A stretch of 64,000 bases of DNA from Caballeronia peredens (GCA_001544595.2 FCOH02000028.1:1-64000); one strand, 5' to 3'. Shown: positions 39,271-48,149, counted from the first letter of the stretch. Program-made: numbers and translations. Notes: a model not told the origin generated them from the sequence alone.

Positions 39271-39332
39271 GCGAAGCTCTGACCGTCAGGTCGCGGTGTC
39301 GCCCGCGTGTGCTTCCTAAGAAGCGGTCTTCA
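39271..39332 (+). repeat. Structured dispersed repeat, copy 9
   Basis: GCGAAGCTC, CCGTCAGG, GCGGTGTCGCCCGC, GCTTC-CTAA-GAAGC, then GCGG. Ends 17 bp before the stop of minus-strand gene 39350-40237. Confidence 0.8.
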
Positions 39333-39349
39333 TCATGTCGTCAACGGAT

Positions 39350-40237
39350 TCATTGAAGCCGAAGGTTCAGGAAGGTTTCCTTGAACATCGCATAGTCAAA
39401 CCTGCCCGCGCTTGCTCGGGGACTTCTATGGCACTCGTCAAAGAGTTCGCTGAGGGTCTTCTTGTTGCGAGCAAGTAGCTCGGCAATGGTAAGAAGCTCA
39501 GCCTCTTGGTCAGCGGGAATGTTCGCTTTCGTGTGCCGATGGTCTTTGCGACCGTTGAACGGATACGTGTAAAGGTCTGTCCAGGGCGGAACACGCTGAT
39601 CCTTATGGAAGCAGTCGTCGTTCAGAACGGAGAAAATGGTCAGCAACTGGTTGATGCTGGCGACAGGAACAATCTCGGATAGATAGCTCTTGCCGTTCCC
39701 ATCTCGGGCGAAGTGAAGGAAGCTCGCCATGTTGCTAATGATGTGTTCTTCCTGAACCGCAAAACCTTGCTCGAAGTATTCCGCCATCAGTCCATTGCAC
39801 TCATGCTCAAAAGCTCGCCTGTAGTGCTGGAGCCGCTTCTCTATGGTGCCCGGAAGGGTCTTGCAATAGAAGGTGATGCGGTTCGTCAGTAGCTCTTGTT
39901 GCTCGTTGGTATAGACGGCATGAAGGGTCAACGCAGTGTTGCCGTAGTAAGGCTGATCGGCGGCGATGAGGCTCAAGGTAAGCGACTTGCCCGTCTTGAA
40001 GTCCACATGTGAGCGGGTGAAATCAGGTGACAAGTCCTGGTCAAACTGAAGCTGCAAGCTTTCATTGTTGCACTCGGAAGTCTTCTTGGAGTTCTTGAAG
40101 CGAACGACTAAGTTGTAGCGAACATCAAGACTTTTGGCCTTGATGAGATTAGTTTGGTCTAGTTCGTGAGATATATTCGCATTCTGACCAAAGTAGAAGT
40201 GAAAGACTTGTTGTTCGTATCCTGTTGAAAATAACAT
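39350..40237 (-). CDS. Paralogue of 10486-11385, unknown function
   Basis: A 295-residue protein; shared blocks with 10486-11385 are FDQDLSPDF, KTLPGTIEKR, SNMASFL and IFSVLNDDC. Both are followed on their 3' side by noncoding repeats. No known family. Start follows GGAGACC; promoter TTGACA, 16 bp, TAATTT at about 40272-40299. Confidence 0.75.
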   Translation of the reverse strand: MLFSTGYEQQVFHFYFGQNANISHELDQTNLIKAKSLDVRYNLVVRFKNSKKTSECNNESLQLQFDQDLSPDFTRSHVDFKTGKSLTLSLIAADQPYYGNTALTLHAVYTNEQQELLTNRITFYCKTLPGTIEKRLQHYRRAFEHECNGLMAEYFEQGFAVQEEHIISNMASFLHFARDGNGKSYLSEIVPVASINQLLTIFSVLNDDCFHKDQRVPPWTDLYTYPFNGRKDHRHTKANIPADQEAELLTIAELLARNKKTLSELFDECHRSPRASAGRFDYAMFKETFLNLRLQ

Positions 40238-40329
40238 TGGTGGTCTCCATGATGTTGTTGGTTATACCTATAAATTAATGTAATAAAAATCTATGTCAAG
40301 GCGGCCTGCCCGTTACCCGGCATTGTTCA

Positions 40330-41519
40330 TCAAATTTTGAGCTTTGCTGCTTTCTTAGGTGTCTTGTTGACAGGAAGTGTCCGCTCAAGCTTGCGCGCGA
40401 ATTCCATCGTCTCAAGGCTCCTGAGGATGTTGTTCTTGTCCACAAGTGGCTTGAGCTTGCTGCCGAACTTGAAGTGGTTCTCGCCAATTGCGAAGTCGTC
40501 AGGAGAGGCGGCATTGACCCGCACTGCATGGAGAGCGTAGTCCAGATTGTTTCGCCATTTCTCGGTTGCCTGGTTGAAGTTCATAGCCGAAATTTCGATA
40601 GCCTTCCAGACAATCTCGCCATCGCGAGCCAAAGCACGCGGGAACGAGGCAAGGTTAAGCTGGGGGATGTCATGCCGCACATAGTAATCTTCAAATGGAT
40701 TATATCGGTGCGTAGTCTTGCGGTAGTGATCATCGCTACTCTCTCGTTGCGCCAAAATTCCGTTTGCAATATGAAGGAAGAAGTCCTTTCTTACACGCAG
40801 TTCTTCTGAGACGCGGCTATGGTCAAAAGGCGTATCGTCGTCATATGCGACAGCGATGCCAAACGTAACTGCTATATCGAAATCTGCTTGTTGCGCTGCC
40901 GTCAGGAAGTGATAAACGATGGGCTGCGCTTTGATGCAAGAAATGACGAAAGCTCTATCACTGAGTTGCTCGGAACTTGCTAAAAGAAAACACTCGGGCA
41001 GGGATTCCAGCCAGCTAAACGGCGTTTCCCGTGCAGGGTCTGATGTCGGCGGCCACAGAAATTCCTTGAACCGCAAAAAGAGGGCTGGGGTGTTGGCGAA
41101 GCTGCGGAAAGCGCTAGATCGCGAGTGGCTTTTGGGAGATGACTGAGGATTGCTTCAGCGCTCCAGTTTTTCGCTTGAAGTTTTGACATTACACACAAAG
41201 CCCGATATGGAGAATCCAGGGTGGAAGAGTTGCCCATAAGAATGTCATCGTGTCCCCTAACGAAGCCTTCTCGGGAGTCAAGAAGAAGGTCGACGAAATA
41301 CCCAAAATTTCGAACCTCGCGCGGGAGCTTGCGGAAGGCGTCGCGGTGGCCGTTGCATTGGTCAATCCACATTGCAACCAAAGCCTTGGCGCGCTGGATA
41401 AGCGACATCATGAAGACGTGGTTTTGCGTCACATGCCTGGGAATTTGATAGTAAAAGGTCGGATGCTCTTCGCACCTCTTGATGTAGCTTTCGTCTACGT
41501 CAGTCAGGGGTCTGTCCAT
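40330..41519 (-). pseudogene. DUF4116-like protein gene with frameshift, KLKI tail
   Basis: Two frames that together make one gene. The 5' frame (41519, MDRPLTDVDESYIKRCEEHP, start after GGAG) has DUF4116-like units and runs out of sense after ATRDLALSAASPTPQPSF; the 3' frame continues with LRFKEFLWPPTSDPARETPF and SDRAFVISCIKAQPI and ends ERTLPVNKTPKKAAKLKI. The frames join at a run of five A on the plus strand (41075-41079): one extra base would fuse them into a protein of about 396 residues, like the neighbours. Could be a decayed gene, a phase-variable tract, programmed slippage or a sequencing error. Confidence 0.6.
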
Positions 41520-41668
41520 GAAGCACTCCGGTTGTTTTGATGTTCGAAGTGTAGGGAGTGGCCGGAACATGCCGGGGATGCGTGGGAAGCTCACGCATCT
41601 GGCAACCCTCTTGACAGATAGATGCAAGTCATGGCTTGGGGTGGCAAAAGCCTCCCGAGGCTCATTGA

Positions 41669-42874
41669 TTAAATCTTCAACTTCCTCGTCCTGACGGGCT
41701 CTTCCTTGTGCGAGAGCGTGCTGTTAAGCGTTATGTAGTCGTGGCGAGCTTTGAGCCACAGCCATGCATCGTGCTCGCCTATTTTTTTCCGAAGCTCCTG
41801 CCCCAAGTATTCGCCTTCCCTTGTGTGTGGCTTTGAGACGGAAAACACTGCGTAGGCAAAGTCCTCGTCGTTTCTAAGCTCTTCCGAACACCATCGCATA
41901 ATCTGCGCATTGTTTTCGCCGTTCACGACACGCAATACGAAGGATCTGTCACCTTTCAACCGTGGGGAGACGTGTTCGAAGTTCTGAAACCATGGCACGC
42001 AACCCTTATAGGCAAGATCTTCGTCGTCCTGTAGCTTCTTGAGACGATCGGTGTCTCTCAATAGAAAAAAACAATTCGGAAAACGCTCAATGTAGCGATG
42101 CATCGTTTCAACATCGTCACGAAGTCCTTTGCTGAGAAGCTGATAGTCCAAGTCTCTCGTGTCGGAGTCAGCAAGCCACGCGAAGACCTTGGATTTGTTC
42201 GAAAAGCGAACTGGAGTGCTTTGATACAGATGCTCGGGGCGGAAGATGTTCTTACTGCTGTTTTGAAGTTCAAAGAGTTGTTCTTCAGTGATAGGGCTTC
42301 CTTTGGTTAAGAGGCAACCAAGGAGGCTGCTTATCCTGGAGATGGCAATGGTGCTATCTGCATCGCGAACAGGCAACTTCAGGTAGTCGTAGCAGGCTTG
42401 GTTATAGTTGATGTCAAATGTATTCTTGGATACCGGCTTTGATGTGGTGCTGTCGTAGCTAGAGAAGCGGCTGGTCTCGTTGTCCAGCGCGCACGAATGA
42501 CCTACGTGAACGACGACATCCGATTTTGCGAGTCCCCAATCAATCTGATAACTATCTTTTGCGGCGTCGTAATTTATGTTTTCAACGGTGAATACCGGAG
42601 CTTTGGCGAGGTTGGATTCGGCACGGCGAAGGAATGTCTCAACTTGTATGCTGGGATGAATATCTCTCATGCCTTTGAGATGCACGGTGTCTCTGACAAT
42701 TTGTGCAGCGTCCTGAACAAGATACAGCCTCGCGTCTTGTTCGTTATCGAATGCTTTGTCAAAGATAACACGATTGTCGCTTTCGTCTTGCCATCTAGTC
42801 CCTTGAAGATAGACTTCATTTTTGCCGTCTGTGAGTCTGATATACCTTATTGATTGAATGATGTCTCGTGACAT
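41669..42874 (-). CDS. DUF4116-like repeat protein with KLKI tail
   Basis: A 401-residue protein. N-terminal 180 residues are strand-rich and unrecognised; from about residue 215 come DUF4116-like helical units (FKGDRSFVLRVVNGENNAQI, LRNDEDFAYAVFSVSK). It ends LNSTLSHKEEPVRTRKLKI. Inferred secretion substrate. Start follows GGAGAC; class 2 promoter at 42896-42938. Confidence 0.8.
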   Translation of the reverse strand: MSRDIIQSIRYIRLTDGKNEVYLQGTRWQDESDNRVIFDKAFDNEQDARLYLVQDAAQIVRDTVHLKGMRDIHPSIQVETFLRRAESNLAKAPVFTVENINYDAAKDSYQIDWGLAKSDVVVHVGHSCALDNETSRFSSYDSTTSKPVSKNTFDINYNQACYDYLKLPVRDADSTIAISRISSLLGCLLTKGSPITEEQLFELQNSSKNIFRPEHLYQSTPVRFSNKSKVFAWLADSDTRDLDYQLLSKGLRDDVETMHRYIERFPNCFFLLRDTDRLKKLQDDEDLAYKGCVPWFQNFEHVSPRLKGDRSFVLRVVNGENNAQIMRWCSEELRNDEDFAYAVFSVSKPHTREGEYLGQELRKKIGEHDAWLWLKARHDYITLNSTLSHKEEPVRTRKLKI

Positions 42875-42895
42875 AGTTGTCTCCTCTTTATTTTC

Positions 42896-42938
42896 ATCTT
42901 ATTGGAAGAGCTTCTATAGTCAATGATGACGTGATATC
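42896..42938 (-). promoter_or_regulatory. Class 2 promoter
   Basis: GATATC, 9 bp, TTGACT, 16 bp, TAAGAT on the minus strand. Confidence 0.7.
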
Positions 42939-42946
42939 GAATCGTT

Positions 42947-42971
42947 GAAAAAAGCTGGGTGGACCAGCCTT
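42947..42971 (-). terminator. Rho-independent terminator
   Basis: GGCTGGTCCACCCAGC then six T on the minus strand, after the LuxR-type gene. Confidence 0.7.
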
Positions 42972-42994
42972 CCTTAGGGACTGACGGAGCTTTA

Positions 42995-44203
42995 TTACTC
43001 GCCTCGGTCTTTCACGCTTGGTAGTTGGGAAAGAACTCGCACAAGGTTTTGCTGCCGCCCCAGTCCCGTCTTTTCCAGCACTGAGCGTAGCTGGTTGCGT
43101 GCGGTGGCAATGGAAACTCCGACTACCTGTGCATGTTCTTCAATCGACTTTCCCTTTGCCAAGTTGTGCGCTAGTCTCGCCTCTGCGGGAGAGAGCTTGA
43201 AAAGCTGCATGAGTTGCTGGGCTGAGACGGTGGCGTCGCGAGGGTCGGGAGAAATGACGATGATTAGGTCTGCGTCACGAAACGAGGGTAGGCGACGATT
43301 GATGTCAGTGCTGCTACCCCAGGATGTCGCTCCTCTAAGTTGGCAAGAAAGCTGAGTGTCTTGGACGCCTTCACGGGGGAACGGGATGGCGGTGAGGTAG
43401 TAGGAACGCAGGCTGGTGGCTGCAATGACGCTTTCCGGATGCCGTGTTACCCGCACTCTTTGAAAGGTGCTGCGCACAATCTCACTGAAGAGGGATGTGC
43501 CAGTGAAGGCCGAAGGTAAAACTCTTTGCGACTTGCGTTCGTTGAGAATCTGTTCAGCCGCTGACGTGCAGAAAACGATGTCGTTTCTTGCATTGAGAAC
43601 AACGACCGCTTGACCCATGGCTTGAAGGGCTGCGTCGCCCGCAAAGAGGCCGGCGCGCAGTGATTCTGTGCGGCTAATGAGACGAAATGTTTGGCGTAGA
43701 TGAGGGAAGAGGCGCTTGAGCCCCTGAACTTGGATGTCGGAAAACGCTGGTTGCCCTACACAATGATTGAAAACCACGAGGACATCGACCGCGTCATCGC
43801 GCAGGGCACATCCTCCCACGCTATAGCGGATGTTGTTGCGCAGGAGAAGGTCTTGGTAAAACTCGCTTCGGTCGACGAACCGGGTGTCGAAGTAGTCCGC
43901 ACAATGAACAACCTGCCCCTCCGGCATGCCATTAACCAAGGCGCGGCGTGGGTCACGAGAAGCAAAGTAGCTCGCGTAGGCGTCGCCAGCGGGGTGATAC
44001 GCGGGGTCGGACATGAAGCTGAACTGAGGACAATCATGCAAGCGGTTCCACCCTAGCATGTGACAAAGCTCGCTTCCAAGCCATGTATCAAAGTCGGTTA
44101 GGGCGGAGAGTAACGCGTTGGGGTCGAGAACGGCCTCATAGAACTGCGCCAAGATGGCGTCCAGCGCCTCGGGCTTGCCCGTCTTTACTTCTCGTGTCGC
44201 CAT
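42995..44203 (-). CDS. LuxR-type HTH transcriptional regulator
   Basis: A 402-residue regulator. The C-terminal HTH (LSPAEARLAHNLAKGKSIEE ... GVSIATARNQLRSVLEKTGL) is of the LuxR/FixJ type; the long N-terminal region contains a PAS-like sensor segment (QAMGQAVVVLNARNDIVFCT). No autoinducer-binding or receiver domain is evident. The start at 44203 (MATREVKTGK) is preferred over an upstream methionine. A perfect 20-bp palindrome lies between it and the divergent lipoprotein gene, the likely operator. Confidence 0.85.
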   Translation of the reverse strand: MATREVKTGKPEALDAILAQFYEAVLDPNALLSALTDFDTWLGSELCHMLGWNRLHDCPQFSFMSDPAYHPAGDAYASYFASRDPRRALVNGMPEGQVVHCADYFDTRFVDRSEFYQDLLLRNNIRYSVGGCALRDDAVDVLVVFNHCVGQPAFSDIQVQGLKRLFPHLRQTFRLISRTESLRAGLFAGDAALQAMGQAVVVLNARNDIVFCTSAAEQILNERKSQRVLPSAFTGTSLFSEIVRSTFQRVRVTRHPESVIAATSLRSYYLTAIPFPREGVQDTQLSCQLRGATSWGSSTDINRRLPSFRDADLIIVISPDPRDATVSAQQLMQLFKLSPAEARLAHNLAKGKSIEEHAQVVGVSIATARNQLRSVLEKTGLGRQQNLVRVLSQLPSVKDRGE

Positions 44204-44257
44204 GTTTTTTCGCTTCTTGCTTTTTGTTCTTAGTGTGAGCCTGTCGCTGCGCGCCCA

Positions 44258-44277
44258 CATGATCAATATTGATCATG
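44258..44277. promoter_or_regulatory. 20-bp perfect palindrome, likely operator
   Basis: CATGATCAATATTGATCATG between the divergent LuxR-type regulator (start 44203) and lipoprotein gene (44349). Symmetry and position suit a dimeric regulator, plausibly the LuxR-type protein itself. Confidence 0.7.
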
Positions 44278-44348
44278 CGCTCCTAGTATCGTCCAGCGAG
44301 AATGCCGCGTCAGTAGGGGATTTACGTCAGCATTGAAAAATCACAAAA

Positions 44349-45020
44349 ATGAAACAGAACAAAAAACCGATTTTCCTGGGAATGGTGGCGACAGTGCTGG
44401 TGTCGGGGTGTGCCGGATCACCCGATATGGGCGGTGCCTTGTCGCAAATCACGGACAACCTTAAAAGTAGCCTGCCTAATACGCTCACGGGTGGGACCAC
44501 GGGACACTTCAAAGACTCGGGCCTCTACCATGCGTTGAAAGATGGTGGGAACGGCTGGCCCCGTGCGGCGATAATGATTAATAGTCTTCCACGCGACGCC
44601 TACTCCTCCAGCCTCGCGACAAATCTGGGGAGCAACTTCCACTATGGGCCAGGCTTCTGTTTGAATGCGTCAATTGTGCTGTGGCGCGATGCAACCCATA
44701 GTCAGCGTTTTGACGGAGTGAGGTTCTGTGGCAATGACATACCCGACCACATCGTATCGGCCAGCACGAGTGATTTTCTATTGTGGGGCGGTTCGCTTGC
44801 ACCGAATCCGAACACAGGGACACGCCGCACCAACGGACCTAATCCGCCAAAAAGTAACTTCCCCCAAGGATCGGGCTATGTCGGTTCCTTCGCTGGGACA
44901 AACGGGATGAATTTGTTCGCCCAGTTCATGTATGCAATGAGCTATGACCTAGCCGGGAACTCAGATGATCATCGTGCTTGGGTAGTCACCATGCCTTCAG
45001 CCTCTCAGATGAACTACTAA
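44349..45020 (+). CDS. Lipoprotein, unknown function
   Basis: A 223-residue protein with lipoprotein signal (MKQNKKPIFLGMVATVLVSG, lipobox VSGC, Cys21) and a mature part rich in Gly, Ser, Asn and Asp (SLPRDAYSSSLATNLGSNFH). No family recognised. The ribosome-binding site is weak. Divergent from the LuxR-type gene across the palindrome, so it may be a regulatory target. Confidence 0.75.
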   Translation: MKQNKKPIFLGMVATVLVSGCAGSPDMGGALSQITDNLKSSLPNTLTGGTTGHFKDSGLYHALKDGGNGWPRAAIMINSLPRDAYSSSLATNLGSNFHYGPGFCLNASIVLWRDATHSQRFDGVRFCGNDIPDHIVSASTSDFLLWGGSLAPNPNTGTRRTNGPNPPKSNFPQGSGYVGSFAGTNGMNLFAQFMYAMSYDLAGNSDDHRAWVVTMPSASQMNY

Positions 45021-45070
45021 AGATACTCCGCAACTTTGCCCGACACGTCCACGAAGAAAGGAATAATTCC

Positions 45071-45679
45071 ATGGTGGCTTCCTATAGCAAGCGTCAGATC
45101 CCGGACGGTTATGTCTTCGATGTTGAGCCGTCGCCTCCTCCAGCAGCATCTGCTATCATCACGATTCAAGCGATTTCCGTAGTCATACTAACGATAATCG
45201 CATGGACTATTGTTCGTGGTGCATCAGGCTCGGGACTGATTGCTACGTTGGTTGCGGGTGCGTTTGCAGGCCTGTGCTACTGGCTTTTCAAGCGTCAGAT
45301 AGACAAAGTGGCGTTAAGGCAGCGTTATCCTTCATCCATTGTTGTAAGCCAGACAGGTATTGAGGTAAATGGCGCGGCAGTTAAGCGAGAAGACATTCAT
45401 CGCTTTGTGCTCAGGAACTGGGCCCTTAACGCCCAAGCGCCATTCAGTGCAACGGTAGTTGCAGGGACACCGGGCATTGAACTCGCATTTCGGACTATCA
45501 ATGCCAGCATTCACTCGGGTGCGGCTCGGGCACGTTCAGCCTATGAGCGAAAAGTCGCCAGTGTGTCGTGGCAATTGGACCTGGAAGCAGGTGGTCGTGC
45601 CACAATGTTGGCTTGCGGTCTTGACGATACAACGGCTCGTGGACTCATGGAAGACATCAGCCGTGCGTTGCATATTTAA
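45071..45679 (+). CDS. Two-helix membrane protein
   Basis: A 202-residue protein with two adjacent membrane helices (residues about 26-43 and 48-68) and a strand-rich soluble domain (SSIVVSQTGIEVNGAAVKRE) reminiscent of a small PH-like domain. The start at 45071 follows GAAAGGAA; an in-frame extension overlaps the lipoprotein gene and is discarded. Probably in one operon with 44349-45020. Confidence 0.7.
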   Translation: MVASYSKRQIPDGYVFDVEPSPPPAASAIITIQAISVVILTIIAWTIVRGASGSGLIATLVAGAFAGLCYWLFKRQIDKVALRQRYPSSIVVSQTGIEVNGAAVKREDIHRFVLRNWALNAQAPFSATVVAGTPGIELAFRTINASIHSGAARARSAYERKVASVSWQLDLEAGGRATMLACGLDDTTARGLMEDISRALHI

Positions 45680-45722
45680 GCTACGTGTTTATCAAGGAAG
45701 CTACGTGCAGGAAGCTACGTGC
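45680..45722 (+). repeat. Short tandem AGCTACGTG repeats
   Basis: AAGCTACGTG three times within 43 bp (first at 45681, then two joined by GGAAGCTACGTG). Sits between converging genes; may form part of a 3' end. No function evident. Confidence 0.6.
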
Positions 45723-45740
45723 GCCAGCAGGCGGCTTCCT

Positions 45741-46745
45741 TTAAATCTTCAGCTTGGCAGTCTTGGCCGGCACATCTTTATGAGATAGCGTGGCGTCCAT
45801 CTTCTCAGCGAGGTCAATTGATTCCAAGCTCTTGAGCCTCTGGCTTTCGTTGATGCGAGCAATCAGTCCGGGTCCGATCTTGAACAAGCTCTCCTCCATG
45901 CGAACATATGGGTTCTCTGCATTGGCTCTAAGTGCCGTCAGAACGAGGTCTTTGTCGTTGCGTAGCTTTGCGCTTGCAAAGTTGAGATTCCTTGGAAAAA
46001 GCTTCACTGCATTGAGCATCACATCGCTGTCGCAACGAAGGGTTGGGTCAAGCTCTTCAGCATAGAAAACGCCGCGTAACTTCCCATCTGCAAGTAGTCT
46101 ATCGGTGACTGCAAGAATGAAATCCTTGCGCACCGTCACTTCCTCGGGGATTCCCCGCAAGACGCTCGTGTGCTTCGCGCTTGGACGGCTCATCGCATAC
46201 TCGGTTGCGATATCTAAATCTTTCTTGTGAGCATCCGGCAAGACTGCATACACCTCATGGTTGCTCTGGATGCACTCAACGATGAAGTTTTTGTCGTTTC
46301 TAAGATGATAGGGGAGGGAGTTGAAGGCAGACGAGTTTCTTGAAATGCAGGGAAGCATGAACTCCGTGTCACACAGTAGCTCGGGATCAACTCCCTCCAG
46401 CCAAGAGACCAGTGAGGAAGACTCCGTTTGACTCGCTGCGGCCATCATCACGGCTTTGTTCGCTTTGAGTGCCTCAGGTATGAAGTCGTCCAGCCGTTCC
46501 TCTTCCTCCAGTCCGCGCAGCTTGCCCAGCACCTTGACCATCAAATCTGGGTCTTCAGTGATCGCGTCGGGTCGTTCGCGCAAGATGTCTTCGTTGCCAA
46601 CATACCATCTCTTATCGCTGGCTCGGGAATCGAGAATTGCGTTCAGGAAATTCTTGTTGTTCTTGAGGTCACTGGACAGAGTGCTGAAGTATGTCTTGTC
46701 TTCGTTGCATTTTTCAATGATGTCGTCGTATAGGTTTATTTTCAT
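45741..46745 (-). CDS. DUF4116-like repeat protein with KLKI tail
   Basis: A 334-residue protein made almost entirely of DUF4116-like units (LKNNKNFLNAILDSRASDKR, LRNDKNFIVECIQSNHEVYA, LRNDKDLVLTALRANAENPY), about seven. It ends EKMDATLSHKDVPAKTAKLKI in a tail close to that of 41669-42874. Inferred secretion substrate. Start follows GGAGACC; class 2 promoter at 46772-46814. Confidence 0.85.
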   Translation of the reverse strand: MKINLYDDIIEKCNEDKTYFSTLSSDLKNNKNFLNAILDSRASDKRWYVGNEDILRERPDAITEDPDLMVKVLGKLRGLEEEERLDDFIPEALKANKAVMMAAASQTESSSLVSWLEGVDPELLCDTEFMLPCISRNSSAFNSLPYHLRNDKNFIVECIQSNHEVYAVLPDAHKKDLDIATEYAMSRPSAKHTSVLRGIPEEVTVRKDFILAVTDRLLADGKLRGVFYAEELDPTLRCDSDVMLNAVKLFPRNLNFASAKLRNDKDLVLTALRANAENPYVRMEESLFKIGPGLIARINESQRLKSLESIDLAEKMDATLSHKDVPAKTAKLKI

Positions 46746-46771
46746 GAGGTCTCCTGTTGTCTATATTGTTC

Positions 46772-46814
46772 ATATTAACAAGAGAAGCACTGATGTCAAT
46801 TGTTGACGGATATC
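46772..46814 (-). promoter_or_regulatory. Class 2 promoter
   Basis: GATATC, 9 bp, TTGACA, 16 bp, TAATAT on the minus strand. Confidence 0.7.
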
Positions 46815-46924
46815 CAATGAGAAAAACCTCCGAGAATGTCGCAATCACTACCATCAGGAAGCCTGCTTTTGTACTGTATGGCAGGTTTGACAGTCGGGAC
46901 ATGGTCGTAGATTTCATCTTGGTA

Positions 46925-47200
46925 TCAGTTAATATAGTTGAGGGTGCTGCTGACGTTTTCTAAGATGCCCTTCAAAGTCTCGGAGGGAATTAGAGAAAAA
47001 TCTTCAGGGTTGGCGATGAAACGGTTGCCAAGGTGATACCAGTAGTCTTTGTTGTCAATCACTTGTTCGCGGATGGCGATTAAGGTGTCAGTGACGCCGC
47101 TTCTTGTAAGTTCAGGTAAGCGGCAAATTAGTTCTGCATGTTCTGCTGGGTTCTTGGCAAAGCTTAGTGCTGCGCCATTAAAAAAAGTAGTTTCAGTCAT
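46925..47200 (-). CDS. Small helical protein, unknown function
   Basis: A 91-residue protein (MTETTFFNGAALSFAKNPAE) with a YWYHLGNRFIANPEDFSLIP segment that is loosely like one DUF4116-type unit. No family recognised. Start follows GGAGACC. Last of a run with 47254-47511 and 47550-47930 on the same strand, though the gap ahead is 53 bp. Confidence 0.7.
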   Translation of the reverse strand: MTETTFFNGAALSFAKNPAEHAELICRLPELTRSGVTDTLIAIREQVIDNKDYWYHLGNRFIANPEDFSLIPSETLKGILENVSSTLNYIN

Positions 47201-47253
47201 GGTGGTGGTCTCCTATTGTTATAGCTAGGTTATTACATTGTTCGCATTAGCGT

Positions 47254-47511
47254 CTATTCTGGGCTTGTCAATGTGATGCGGCACTTTTTTTTGCCTTTTT
47301 CGGCTTTGCTCACGAGAACAGTCAGGCTCACAAGAACTAAGCCGCTAATGGGTATTACAAGCTCAAGGTCGGGAGGGGAGGCTAACATCATGCCCATAAG
47401 ACTACCGGTGGTTATCGCCAGTAGGGCGAGCCCAATTCGCTCCCTGCGGTTCGTAATTGTGGTGTTCTCGTCTTTGTTTGCTGGGTAAGTCAGATTGATT
47501 GCGTTGTTCAT
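47254..47511 (-). CDS. Small membrane protein
   Basis: An 85-residue protein with two membrane helices (residues 27-42 and 50-66) and a basic C-terminal end (KAEKGKKKCR). The start at 47511 follows GGAGAAC. No family recognised. Probably cotranscribed with 47550-47930. Confidence 0.7.
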   Translation of the reverse strand: MNNAINLTYPANKDENTTITNRRERIGLALLAITTGSLMGMMLASPPDLELVIPISGLVLVSLTVLVSKAEKGKKKCRITLTSPE

Positions 47512-47549
47512 GGCGGTTCTCCTTTTTTTGTCGTTGTTATGGTTGTCGG

Positions 47550-47930
47550 TTAGGCGTAGTTCAATGAGCAAGTCGCGTATTTGCGGTGGCTCAAAAGGTT
47601 GTTGATCGTCGCAAGGTTGGATTGGAGCGTATCCAGATTGTCCTTAGCTTGCTCACGCAACCGCGCGTAGCTATCGGCATGAGCCGCGTCTGTCTCCAGC
47701 TTGTCGTTGAGATCGGCAATGTTAGCTTTGGACTTCGCGATGTTGGCAACGGTCTGCTGTGCGGCGCCTTCACATTCGTGTTTCTGCAATGGGGAAAAGG
47801 TAAGCGTCAACGCGATGATGAAGGATGCACATTTGACCCAGTCACGAAGAGAGGAAATTTTTCGTGAGAATGCTGCTAGAAGTATAAGTAGAATAATTGT
47901 TAACACTTCTACTGTCATGGATGGTGTCAT
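47550..47930 (-). CDS. Membrane protein with coiled coil
   Basis: A 126-residue protein: membrane helix at 8-24, a second hydrophobic segment at 32-47 and then a coiled coil (VANIAKSKANIADLNDKLET, LREQAKDNLDTLQSNLATIN). Resembles small spanin- or holin-partner-like proteins in layout only. Start follows GGAGAC; promoter TTGACT, 16 bp, TAAGAT at about 47992-48019. Confidence 0.7.
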   Translation of the reverse strand: MTPSMTVEVLTIILLILLAAFSRKISSLRDWVKCASFIIALTLTFSPLQKHECEGAAQQTVANIAKSKANIADLNDKLETDAAHADSYARLREQAKDNLDTLQSNLATINNLLSHRKYATCSLNYA

Positions 47931-48149
47931 TCTTATAGTCTCCTTTGCTAACGGTTTTCTGTTTTTGTTGTAATTAGCTTCTATACATCTATCTTATTAT
48001 AAGTTTTACTATAGTCAAGGGGCGAGCCCTGTTTGTTGACACATTGAACAGCTTGCGCGCTATAGTGGGTGTGTTCATTGTTCGAGAGGGGGACTCTAGC
48101 AATTGCGGCATATAGAATAGGTATGGCGGATAATATAGAGAAGATATCC

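Noticed and set aside
624..39332. CRISPR array
   Set aside because: The repeats are dispersed over 39 kb, single copies between genes, with no spacers and no cas genes.
46714..46963. Overlapping frames on both strands in the 45741 promoter region
   Set aside because: They cover the class 2 promoter at 46772-46814 and have no ribosome-binding sites.
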